Assembly (NCBI RefSeq): GCF_019393635.1
Contig: NC_057866.1
Coordinates: 226,017,359-226,081,358 of the forward strand
Reading direction: 5' to 3'
DNA: 64,000 nt
From: Dromiciops gliroides
Lineage: Eukaryota; Chordata; Mammalia; Microbiotheria; Microbiotheriidae
In this document: positions 10,108 through 20,609 of the stretch, one piece after another
Position numbering within the stretch: position 1 is the stretch's first letter
How the letters are laid out: each line of letters begins with the position of its first letter
Translations under genes and position numbers: made by a program
Notes under the pieces: generated by a model
What the model was told of the DNA's origin: nothing
The model's input: the letters and a program-made list of their open reading frames with translations, nothing else
Databases searched by the model: none

Positions 10108-10314
10108 TCATGTATTAGATTTTAAACATCACATTGCTAAAGCTTGAGGGGGAGGTCCCAAAACTAGCCTGTCCAACTCAAGAGATGACAACAAGACAAC
10201 AATGATAATGACAAAGATGATGGTGGTGGTTGACACCATATGACACTTTCAGGGCTACAAAGTGCTTTCTCCCCTACCCTGGTGGTCACTCAACAATGCA
10301 AGAAGTAAGTAAAC
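10046..10314 (-). repeat. Inverted repeat, right arm (269 bp)
   Basis: Partner of 8135-8400. Here the SINE continues beyond the arm to a full 3' end, so this arm is probably the source and the left arm the copy. Confidence 0.93.
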
Positions 10315-10685
10315 ACCTCATGGATCCATAATTTCTTTTATGTGAACCTGACCTCCATTGAGGCAGATCACACCCTTCCATGCCTCAATAGGCATCTTCA
10401 TAGGTTACTGTGGCCAAAAATAAAAATAAAATCCATCATTCAAGGAGTGGCCAGTCTTCTAGGGAGGAGCTCCTCCAAAGGCAGCAGAAATACCCAGCCT
10501 ATCCCTGGGACTCAAGCTTTTTTCATCATGGTAAAACTCAACCCACTGTCTGCTCTTCTAGTATAGTTTTCTAAGACCCCAGAATCATCTCCACATCACA
10601 ATGGTGCACTCTCTATGCAGCACCATGCTAAACACTGGGGGAGATTAAAAATTTTGATGTCACAATTCCTGCCCAAATAATCATA
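10315..10685. other. Unassigned sequence, no gene
   Basis: Mixed sequence with a 74-residue ORF of no recognisable family, and no repeat that I can name. Confidence 0.4.
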
Positions 10686-10920
10686 TTGTTGTTGTTCAGT
10701 CCTTTCAGTCGTATCTGACTCTTCATGACCCCATTTGGGGTTTTCTTGGCAAAAACACTGGAGTAGTTTGGCATTTCCTTCTCCAGATCATTTTAAAAAT
10801 GAGGAAACTTAGGCAAAGAGGGTCTCATTGCTAATAAAGTGTCTGAGACCATATTTGAACTCAGGAAGATGAGTCTTCCTTACTTCAGACCTGGCACTGT
10901 GGCACCACCTAGCAGCCCTG
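10686..10920 (-). mobile_element. MAR1-type SINE
   Basis: Begins 'gttgttgttcagtcctttca', continues with 'tggggttttcttggcaaaa' and ends with the antisense head 'caccacctagcagccc'. Confidence 0.88.
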
Positions 10921-13289
10921 TAACAATAATCATAATCTGTTCATCTCAAAGTGGAGGAGTAAGACAGAGAGAGAACGCCATATTGTGTTCTCATGCGACA
11001 GGATAAGTTCACTACGGAGTTTCCAAATGAGAGTGCCATATGAGTTCAGTCTGAGGCAAAGAAATAGAATGATAGTGGAGAACTAGGAATGTTGCTGTAT
11101 TTTACAGATGAGGAAACTGAGTTTCAGAGAATTTGAATAATCTTGTTCCACAGTTGCATTAATTTAATTTGATTGTCCACCATTCGAAATGATGAAACAG
11201 GATAACATAAAAGAGAAATATAAATCAATTATTATGTAAATAAATTGAATAGAGAACTGCTTGTATTTGTCTCCTCATTAGGCCTCATACAGTTCTGGGA
11301 GGTAGGTACTACTATGATCCCCATTTTACAGATGAGGAAAATGAGGCTGGCAGAGATTAAGTAACTTGCCCAGGGTAACAGAGCTAATAAGTATCTGAGG
11401 CAGGTTTTGAACTCAGATCTTCCTGACTCCAAGTACAGTACTAGCCACCTAAGCTGTCAAACAACATTGAAACCTGTCAATACAGAGATACACACACACA
11501 CACACACACTAAATATAAAGTGAATGGATTGAGGTCATGGGTTGAGATGAGGAACCTAAGGCTTAGACACAGCCACATTAATTTGCCCACTGTCTGGAAC
11601 AGGATGTTAACAGAATTACAGTCCCCATTATACAGATGAGCAAAAACTAACAGGTTAAATAACTTGCCCACATTCTGAGGCAATGGAAAAAGGCATCATT
11701 CCAAGACTGCAAACGTTGTTATCCCTACTGTGCAGAAGTAGAAACTGAGGCACAGGGAGGTTAATTAATTTGCCCACTGTCATATGTGCAGGGAAGTCTC
11801 AGAGGTGGGACTCAAACTCACATCTCATCACTAGATCTTTTTTCACTTGGCACATCACCTGGTTAAAAAGTCTTCACATTTCCAAGGGGGCACATTCTCA
11901 CCATTACTATTTGGTCAGCTTGTCCTTCCCAATTTGAGTCTATTCACCAACCATTATCGACGCTCTTTTTTCTGGAATCATATACAGTCTTTTAAAATCA
12001 GAGTTGAGTTTATGCCACTTCTCCCTGGGCTCTCAATTATTCATAATTAGCCAGTTTGTATCTCCAGTGATTTATCCCTTATATCACCTTTCAAGTACCC
12101 TAGGTTCATCACTCAATAGTATGTAAAATCTTTTGAACCTCAATAGTCTCTTTAGTAATTACTCTTCCAGGCACATGTCAACAAGTACAAATGCAATTAA
12201 TGAGCTTGGCAGTGAGAAGACCACACTTATTGACATTGTGATTAGGCAATCACAAAGAAGAGGGTGAGGGTAACCTGAGGCTTAACTCCAGGAGGTCTCC
12301 ATTAATTCAACCAGATCATAGAAAGAGCAAGTCTTCTGTATACATGTCTGAGCCAGTTATCTCTTTGGGTTGGTTTTTGTGTCAAGTCAAGATCTGTGGG
12401 TCATAGGTATAATCCAAGAAGCACCTCCTTTTCTACCCCTCCCCGCAAAAAGAAAGTTTTGGGACTTGGAGATTGAATGAGATTGGCCAAAAACTTGGAA
12501 GTCACAATAGAAATGACTATTTAAAGGTTAGATGGAGAAGAAGGACTGTAACAGAGCTGGCCCAATATTCCAATTGAAAGGCCAAGGGTGGCTTTTGACT
12601 CTCTCCAAGTGATTATTCTCACCACAATTATGTCAGCCACCATGGGAAATTAATGTCATGGATCCAGAGCTGAAAAGGAAAAAAAGGAAGGGGGAAAAGT
12701 GGAAAAGGAAAAAAGGAAAAGTGGCCACCTAGTCCAACCTCTCCTTCATTTTAGAGATAAGGAAACTGAGGCCCAGAGAGGTTTACCCAGTGTCACAAGC
12801 ACAGGAAAAGGATTCAAATTCTGATCCTGTAACTCTTTTACTGCACCATATTTGCCTCAGATTATTTGGTATAGTCCCCTATTTTTATTTTTATTTTTTT
12901 ACAGATGAAGAAACCAAGGCACAGAAAGATTAAATGTCACATAACTAGTAAAGAACACATCTGGGATACCAGTTCTCAGTTTTCTTCTATGCTTTCCCCT
13001 AAGTCACACGGTCTCTTCCAGGTTCAAAACCCTAACTCCCATGTCCCACTCTGAAAGGATCATAACTGTCCCCTGCCTCTCTCTATCATCTCTAAGCTAT
13101 CATTCACAAGGTTGTAGTGGCTCCAGATTTTCTTTAGAATAAAATACAAATTCCCAAGATTGGCTATCTTTCCAGGCTTATTCCTCATTGCTGCCCTTCA
13201 TGGTCCAACCACACTAGACTCTTCTCCAAACTAAACACGTCATTTCTACCTCCAGAATGTGCTCCTTCTTCGTCTCTCCTCAGAATCCT
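10921..13289. repeat. MIR- and L2-rich intergenic stretch
   Basis: Several antisense MIR-like cores are present ('ttttacagatgaggaaactg' at about 11100, 11330, 11640, 11740 and 12760; 'acttgcccagggtaac' at about 11370). 13080-13290 reads like an L2 3' region. A short (CA)n lies at 11491-11509. 11850-12700 is mostly unique. No gene was recognised. Confidence 0.6.
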
Positions 13290-13291
13290 TA

Positions 13292-13366
<75 letters not shown>

Positions 13367-13370
13367 TTTA
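13290..13370. repeat. (TA)n tract followed by poly(T)
   Basis: About 60 bp of TA dinucleotides followed by a T run of about 22 at the start of a MIR/MAR-like element. Confidence 0.97.
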
Positions 13371-13785
13371 AGAGGCAGCTAGGTGATTGAGTTCATAGAG
13401 TGCTAGACTTGGAGGCAGGAAGACCTGAGTTAGGTTTAATCCTGGACAAGTCACAGTCTCTCTCAGCTTCAGTTTCCTCATGTGTAAAATAGGATTAATA
13501 ATAGTATCGAGGCGGGCAGCTAGGTGGTGCAGTGGATAGAGCACCGGCCCTGGAGTCAGGAGTACCCGAGTTCAAATCCAGCCTCAGACACTTAACACAC
13601 TACTAGCTGTGTGACCCTGGGCAAGTCACTTAACCACAATTGCCTCACTAAAAAAAAAAAAAAATTAAAAAATAATAGTATCGACTTCACAGAGTTGTTT
13701 TGAGGCTCAAATGATATAATATATGTAAAGAACTCAGCAAACTTTAAAGTGCTATATAAATAGCTATTATTAGAGTCTGAGGCCT
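13371..13785 (+). mobile_element. MIR/MAR-like SINE interrupted by a younger SINE
   Basis: 'ggcagctaggtgattgagtt' then 'acaagtcacagtctctctca' to 13509, resuming at 13670 with 'cttcacagagttgttttgag'. The younger SINE sits at 13510-13669. A further MIR-like copy follows at about 13880-14095. Confidence 0.75.
13510..13669 (+). mobile_element. tRNA-derived SINE (WSINE-type) with TSD
   Basis: Full-length copy. The TSD 'aataatagtatcga' is at about 13496-13509 and 13671-13684. It is nested in the older MIR/MAR-like element. Confidence 0.93.
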
Positions 13786-14149
13786 GATTTGAATTCAGGA
13801 AGAAGTCTTCCTGACTCTGGGAATATCTCTGAGAGATATTTATCTTGATATCCCTAGTACCCAGAATGCCAGGTAGAACAGAGAATGCTGGGCCTGGAAT
13901 CAAGAAGACCCAAGTTCAAATCTGCCCTCAGATGCTTAGTAGTTGTGTGGCCCTGGACAAGTCACTTGAGCTCTGTTTGCCTAAGTTTCCTCATTTGTAA
14001 AATAGGGTTAACAATAATACCTACCTCATAGGGTCATTGTTAGGATCAAATGAGATCACTAGAAAATGCTTAGCACATAGTAGGTTCTATGTGAATATTA
14101 TTTGTATCCTTAATATACACCAGAGGCTTAATCATTGCTTTCTTTTTTT

Positions 14150-14314
14150 TGGGAGGGGAGGTTTGGGGATTTTTTTTGCAGGGCAATGGGGGTTAAGTGA
14201 CTTGCCCAGGGTCACACAGCTAGTAAGTGTCAAGTGTTTGAGGTCGGATTTGAACTCAGGTACTCCTGAATCCAGGGCCGGTGCTTTATCCACTGCGCCA
14301 CCTAGCTGCCCCCA
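14150..14314 (-). mobile_element. tRNA-derived SINE (WSINE-type) with TSD
   Basis: Antisense copy. The TSD 'aatcattgctttctt' is on the left (from about 14131) and right (from 14315). Confidence 0.93.
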
Positions 14315-14616
14315 ATCATTGCTTTCTTAGTTGATTTGAACGTATTTGGTTCTGAAGGCCTTCAACAACCTAGTTCTGATCCATTCAGCTCAAACACCAC
14401 ATCAGAGGTAGAACTTAACACAGGAGCTCCTTGAGAAAAAGAACGCAGTGTCTGGTGCATAGTTAGGTGCTTAATAAATGTTTATGGACTAACATGCTAC
14501 ACACTAATCATTCTGGCCCAACTGGATTACTACTATGACCCAAACTCATTTCCTGTCTTGGAGCATTTGCACAAACCTCCCCCCACCCCCCCCCACCCCT
14601 CACCCCCCACCCCGTC

Positions 14617-14852
14617 CCATTCCTGGGAGTTGTGTCAGACTCTTTGTGAACCATTTGGGGTTTTCTTAGCAGAGATACTACAGTGGTTTCCCATTTCCTT
14701 TTCCAGCTCATTTTACAGATGAGAAACAGGCAAACGATTAAGTGACTTGCCCATGGTCACACAGCTAATAAGAGTCTGAGGTCTGATTTGAATTCAGGAA
14801 GAAGAGTCTTCCTGACTCTGGGACCCACACAGTGCCACCTAGCTCCAACCGT
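14617..14852 (-). mobile_element. MAR1-type SINE
   Basis: 'ggggttttcttagcagagat', 'tttacagatgagaaacaggc' and the antisense head 'cagtgccacctagct'. A C-rich tract (about 14577-14615) precedes it. Confidence 0.85.
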
Positions 14853-15977
14853 CCCCCTGCAATTTATTTATTGTAAATTCTCTATAAACATTTTTCATTA
14901 ATGAAATGATAGGATTTAAGCTATCTTCAAGATATCCTTGAGCTCATATCTGAAAGGGTTAAAGCATCCCTAGACCATAGGGCCTAGAAAAAACCTAACT
15001 TTTAATGATTCTAGAATTGTAAAAGAGCATTGTTCCTACTTCGATTAATCCTATACACACCTAAGTGAGCAATTTGTGGTTTAAATTCATATCCCACCAG
15101 TTGGCTTTTCATGTCAAAAATGGCAGATTTTCCTCAATTTGTCTCAATTCCAAACTTTGATTCCACAAAGAAAGTATTTGAGGCTGAGCTCTGTTCTCCT
15201 TCCAGGAAGGTAATCCCCAGCCCGTAGGAAAACAGAGGGATTTGGCTTCCGGTCGTCTCAGTTGCTGCATAACTACCACATGTCTCTAATTTAAGGGCAT
15301 GTTGAAAAGAAAAGAAAAGAAAAACTAGCAATTATGAAGTGAGCTCTAGCCTTGGGTATCTGTCATGCCATCACTTAAGCAGCTATTGAATTGAGTTTAA
15401 CTGCCATGAAAACGGTATAGCAGGTACAAGACTGTTACACCTAGCTGAATCCAGTTACATGCCAAGTCACGTGAATTTAGCCTTGCAGGCATCATCAGAT
15501 CTCCTAAAATGGGATTACACAGCAATGCTCAATTGCAATTTGTTGCAGATGCAAGCAACATCAGGGAAAAAATACAACACAAATTCTAAGATGGGGGCTT
15601 GGAACATGAGCAGGAATTTTAACTAAATGAGAATTTTGTTCTAACAACGGCTATTAATAACACCACAGGAATGAGATTTTCAGCAGGTAGAGTAAATCTG
15701 GAGAATAGTTATGCTGATGGAGACTAAAAAGTGAGATAAGGACCAAATGGGCCCAGGAAGAGAGGTTTTCTATTTGAGACTGGCAAAATTCTCAAAGCTC
15801 TGTAAGCACAGAGATCAAAGCATAGGAAAAAAGTTCTTTTAAATGTCTCTGCTGGGAACAAACCTGGAATCCAGTCTTCTCATCTATATACCTCAACACT
15901 AAATATATGAACAAATTATAATTGGGAAGGAAATATGATGCCCTGGTCTTTGTGGGTCTTAGAAAATTACAAACTTA
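14853..15977. other. Unique sequence, no gene
   Basis: About 1.1 kb with no recognised repeat and no conserved-looking reading frame. The 65-residue minus ORF at 15134-15331 has no family signature. Confidence 0.5.
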
Positions 15978-16130
15978 GGGGCAGCTAGGTAGCACAGTGG
16001 ATAAAGCACTGGCCCTGGATTCAGGAGGACCTGAGTTCAAATCTATTCTCAGACACTTAACACTTACTAGCTATGTGACCCTGGGCAAGTCACTTAACCC
16101 CAATTGCCTCAGCAAAAAAAAAGAAAGAAA
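15978..16130 (+). mobile_element. tRNA-derived SINE (WSINE-type) with TSD
   Basis: Full-length copy. The TSD 'gaaaattacaaactta' is at about 15962 and 16131, a clean 16 bp duplication. Confidence 0.95.
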
Positions 16131-16336
16131 GAAAATTACAAACTTAGAGGGAACATGATAAAAAAAACAACACTCACACACAACCACAAGGTGTTTCTTG
16201 ATTGTTCAGCAGCCCTTGCAGTGCCTGTCATATTTATTAACCAGTTAAACACTGAACATCCACTTTCAAGAAAGCACAATATGAAGCGTGTGTCTGAGCT
16301 TTAAAAAATAAAGGAGTGAGACAACAGGAACATTCT

Positions 16337-16488
16337 TTTTTTTTTTTTTTTTTGGTGAGGCAGTTGGGGTTAAGTGACTTGCCCAGGGTCACACAGCTAG
16401 TAAGTGTCAAGTGTCAGAGGCCAGATTTGAACTCAGGAACTCCTGAATCCAGGGCCGGTGCTTTATCCACTGCGCCACCTAGCTGCCC
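16337..16488 (-). mobile_element. tRNA-derived SINE (WSINE-type), first of a tandem pair
   Basis: Antisense copy. The TSD 'aggaacattctt' flanks it (about 16326 and 16491). Confidence 0.93.
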
Positions 16489-16512
16489 CCAGGAACATTC
16501 TTAAGTAATATA

Positions 16513-16674
16513 TTTTTTCTTTTTTTTTTTTTTTTTCAGTGAGGCAATTGGGGTTAAGTGACTTGCCCAGGGTCACACAGCTAGTAAGTATTAAGTGTCT
16601 GAGGCCGGGTTTGAACTCAGGTACTCCTGACTCCAGGGCCGGTGCTCTATCCACTGCGCCACCTAGCCGCCCCC
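16513..16674 (-). mobile_element. tRNA-derived SINE (WSINE-type), second of a tandem pair
   Basis: Antisense copy whose TSD 'cattcttaagtaatat' (about 16496 and 16673) overlaps the right TSD of the first SINE. It therefore landed beside it in a later, separate event. Confidence 0.93.
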
Positions 16675-16961
16675 ATTCTTAAGTAATATTAAACCAAAGG
16701 ACCAAAGATGCTGAGTATACTTCTCTCCCTTTCTCCTTCCCCCTCCAAAATTATTGATACATGGAAAAATACTGAAACCCTTCTCATCCACTTAGATATA
16801 TGCCCATATATAGATGTAGATATAGACATCTATGTCTCTCTCTCTCTCTCTTTCTCTCTGTATGGGATAACTGCCTCATAGCACATCATGCACACATACA
16901 CATATATATAAGGAGATACATCCATAGAGACAGATACATAGATATGGTATGCACAGTACTA

Positions 16962-17190
16962 GGTAGCACAGTGGATAGAGCACTGTGTCTGGAGTTAGGA
17001 AGACTCATCTTCCTGAGTTCAAATCTGGCCCCAAACACTTAATTCACTAGCTGCGTGACCCCGTTTGACTCAGTTTCCTCATCTGTCAAACAAGCCAGAG
17101 AAGGAATGGCAAACTACATCAGTGTCTTTGCCAAGAAAACCCCAAATGGAGTCATGAAGAGTTGGGCACAACTAGCAACAATAGATATAG
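16962..17190 (+). mobile_element. MAR1-type SINE
   Basis: 'ggtagcacagtggatagagc' through 'gtcatgaagagttgggcaca' to 'aacaatag'. It is followed by a GATA-type microsatellite (about 17183-17225). Confidence 0.88.
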
Positions 17191-17860
17191 ATAGGTAGAT
17201 AGATAGATAGAGATAGGTGGATGATACGCAGACAGATGGATGCTAGAATCTACCTATGTATCTCTCTGCCTTTCATCAACTTTCCTCCCCATGCTCTAGC
17301 TGTATCTCTATGTATATATGGGTGTGGGTGTGGGGGTGGGGGTGCAAAGGCAATTATACCAACTCCCACTTCAGTTGGCTACTTGGTTTTCAGATTTTGG
17401 CTACGTCTCACCCTCAGGGCTCTAGAGGTAGCTCTGAGGGGTTAGGGATTATTTTTCTAGTGCCAGCTCATGAGTTGGACTTTCACTTAAGATTGATATT
17501 CCTCAGTCAGCCAGACTCAATTAGCCCTTAAGAAAGAAGGATTCATTAAGGTGGTATATCTGGTATAAATGTGGCTGCAAAAGTCTGGATACATTCTCCC
17601 ACAATCACCTACAAAGGCCTTGGCAAAGTGACCTCAGGCTTAGAGAGCATCCATAGCAAAGGGGCATATGTGGCTCGGCTCCCAGTTGCTGGCAGTCTTT
17701 TTCTCCCACTCTCATTCTCCCTTTTATAAAAGCGTCATAAGTCATCTCATTGCCATAATTCTCTCCCCTCTCCAATCCATTCTCCACACAGCTGTCACTG
17801 TGTGGGCAGACCATGCCACTCCCCCTACTCAAGTAAATTACCATAGTGCCTAGAGATCAA
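17191..17860. other. GATA microsatellite and unique sequence
   Basis: Imperfect GATA repeats to about 17225, then unassigned sequence with a G-rich tract at about 17322-17344. The overlapping short ORFs have no recognisable domain. Confidence 0.45.
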
Positions 17861-18275
17861 ATATCAACTACACTGTTTGGTTCTTAAAGCCCTATACAAC
17901 CTGATCTTAGTTTACTTTTTGACCTCATGATGTATGACTTCCATTCCCCCGCATCCACTGGGATCTGGTATATATATCTGTTCTCCTTGCCATTCTCATA
18001 GAGGATACTCCGTCTTCCACCTCCAAATATTGCTCGGCTGCCCTTATTCCTAGAATACTCTCCTCACTTCCATTTCCTTCAATATTCAATTCATGCATAA
18101 TCTTCTACATGAAGCTTTCCTGATCTCCCTCCACTATTAGTGTTCTCCCTCCCTTCACTCCCTTGTATTTGTTTTGTATTTATTTTGAATGGACATATTT
18201 TTGCATATGTTGTCTCCCCCATCAGACTGTAAATTCCTTGAAGAAAAGGATTTTTAAATGTTTTTTTCTGGTTAT
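17861..18275 (+). mobile_element. L2 LINE 3' region
   Basis: Reads like the mammalian L2 3' end: 'aagctttcctgatctccctc', then 'gttgtctcccccatcagact' and 'gtaaattccttgaagaaaag'. Related 3' ends recur at about 37940-38160, 53280-53600, 58660-59080 and 59730-60000. Confidence 0.65.
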
Positions 18276-19212
18276 CTCTAACACACTAAGCAGAAGGCAT
18301 AGGTCCCAGACCAGGAACAGAAGCAGGAAGGAGAAAATTATCCAAAGGATCTTCTATCTACTCTTTGGTTATCAATGGAAAAATCCTTATTGAACCACAT
18401 TGTTTTGTAGTCATACCAAAGCAGGCCAATAGCATGCATAACATAATGGTTCAGATGCTTAACAGACTCACACAAGTACACTTCCATCTATTTTTCATGG
18501 CTTTGTGAAATTGATCTATAATGGGATCCCACATGAGGCCCAACAAATCTCTGCAAGGAGCACTTGGATTTTCTTTGCACCCACCATGACTATAGCCATT
18601 GTGGGTATGCTTCTAAATCAACAAAATAAAGAGGAAAAAAGACCAAGGTTCTGATTGGATTCATGTCCTCTAACTTGTCTAAGACCTAAAGTCAACCCCG
18701 ATCAAATCCCATTATTTTTACAAGGATTTGTAAAAAAAAAAAGATGATTAGAAACTAAGCTTCACTTTTATTTTCCCTGTGGCAAGACCGAATTTCTCCA
18801 GCTCTTACCTATAAAACGGGAGTCACAGAATCCTAGATCAAGATCTGGAGGATTTCAAAGGCCACTGTGTTCAAATACCTCATTTTACAGATGAGGAACC
18901 TGAGGCCATGGGAGGTCACACAGGTACCTGCCAATTTACCTATAGATTTGTCTACAGACATAACTCTCTTTCCATTGTAGTATACTTTTTCTGTATGTTC
19001 TTGGCCTCACACATGAGGGAACATTTGATGTGTCAAATGTTCCCAATAGATAAGCAAACTGAAATAGCCCAATCTCTGCCCAGCCAATCTGTGGAACCAC
19101 ACTGCCAATAAAGACAATAATACTTTTAGTGCCTACCTCATAGAATTATTGGTAGGATCAAATGAGGTAATAATTACTTACCACAATGGAAGTGCTTACA
19201 CAATAGCCAGTT
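18276..19212. other. Mostly unique sequence with MIR traces
   Basis: A MIR-like trace ('cattttacagatgaggaacc') sits near 18881. No gene was recognised; the short ORFs lack domains. Confidence 0.45.
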
Positions 19213-19441
19213 CTAAATGGCACAGTAGATAGAGCCCTGGGCCTGGAGTTAAGAAGTCTTATCTTTCTGAGTTTAAATTCAGCTTCAGACACTTACTAGC
19301 TGTGTGACCCTGGGCAAGTCACTTCGCCGTTTGTTCATATGTAAAATGAATTGGAGAAGGAAATGGCAAACCACTCCAGTATCTTTGCCAAGAAAACCCC
19401 CAATGGGGTCATGAAGGGTTAGCCATGACTGAACAACAACA
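19213..19441 (+). mobile_element. MAR1-type SINE
   Basis: 'ggcacagtagatagagccct' through 'ggtcatgaagggttagccat' and 'ctgaacaacaaca'. Confidence 0.88.
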
Positions 19442-19539
19442 AAAATCATATACACATCAGAGGGAGGACTTGAACCCCTGTCTTCTTAACTCCAAGACCA
19501 GCTTCCTATCTACCAGGCTATGGTGGATCCTGCTCTGCT

Positions 19540-19692
19540 TTTTTTTTTTTTTTTTTGGTGAGGCAATTGGGGCTAAGTGACTTGCCCAGGGTCACACAAC
19601 TAGTAAGTGTTAAATGTCTGAGGCCATATTTGAACTCAGGTCCTCCTGACTCCAGGGTCGGTGCTCTATCCATTATGTCACCTAGCTGCTCC
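19540..19692 (-). mobile_element. tRNA-derived SINE (WSINE-type)
   Basis: T run, core 'ctaagtgacttgcccagggt' and end 'cacctagctgctcc'. The flanks 'ggatcctgctctgct' and 'cctgctctgctctt' suggest the TSD 'cctgctctgct'. Confidence 0.92.
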
Positions 19693-19928
19693 TCCTGCTC
19701 TGCTCTTAATGCCTAGATTAACTTCTCACCTTGTGTCAGAGGAAAGAGGGACATCTCAAACTCCCAGCTTGCCAGTCCTACAAGCAAAGTTCTCCAGAGC
19801 AGGAAAAACAGGTTAAAATGGAACTGAAAGTCCCCCGGCAAGTCTCTTAACCTTCACTGCCTCCCCGCCCCCCAAAAAAGTTATAGGAAAATGGAACTGA
19901 GAATTGTTTACCAAAATAAATAAAAATA

Positions 19929-20607
19929 CAGTGGTATCTTGGTATTTGTCATTAATTGGTTCCAAACGGCTCAATGAGTGGCAAAAACGATGAGTACTGA
20001 ACACATTTTTTTTTTCCATAAAGGGTAATGTAAATTGAAATAATATATTTTAACCCCCCAAATTTTCACTTTTATTTGGCAATTTGAAAACTGGAGGTTG
20101 TTTTTGATACAAAACCTTAAAACTAGACAGATAAATAAAAAACAATAAGTAGATCAAATCAAATAAAATTTAACTTCGCTTTAACCAGTCTCATCACAGT
20201 TGAAGACTTGCTGGGGCTGTGGAAGGAGGCTGGCAGGGAGGTGACCTGATGGGGAAACCAAGGCAAGGGGTAGGCTGCAGTGGGAGGGGAACAGGATGAT
20301 GTGCGGAGGAGGCTGAGCCATGATCTCCTCCATTCCTTTCCGGAGCAGCAGCAGTGCTGGCAATGACCGCGTGGTGACGGTGGTATGGCCACACTGGGCG
20401 TGGCCACACATGGCGGGCCCTGGCCGAGGCATCTGCGGGGCTCTGGCAGCAGCAGCAGACGAAGCTGAGGGGACCAAGGGAGAGGGCAGGCCGAGGGGAG
20501 GGGAGGGGTCCGAGCAGCCGCCCCCAGAGCCAAGCAAGCATTTTCTTTTTCTCATTCAAATGCATCAGATCCCCAATTCGAAACTGACAAGTGCCAAGGT
20601 ATGACTG
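19929..20607. mobile_element. Non-autonomous TA-inserting DNA transposon (Tc1/mariner-pogo type) with GC-rich interior
   Basis: The ends form imperfect terminal inverted repeats. The left end is 'cagtggtatcttggtatttg' at 19929. The right end, read in reverse complement from 20607, is 'cagtcataccttggcacttg'. The dinucleotide TA flanks both ends (19927-19928 and 20608-20609), as Tc1/mariner/pogo elements require. The left third is AT-rich with a stretch like Tigger-type termini ('ttaattggttccaaacggct'). The centre (about 20200-20535) is strikingly GC-rich with CpGs. No transposase frame is visible; the overlapping ORFs in this block are by-products of high GC. Confidence 0.7.
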
Positions 20608-20609
20608 TA

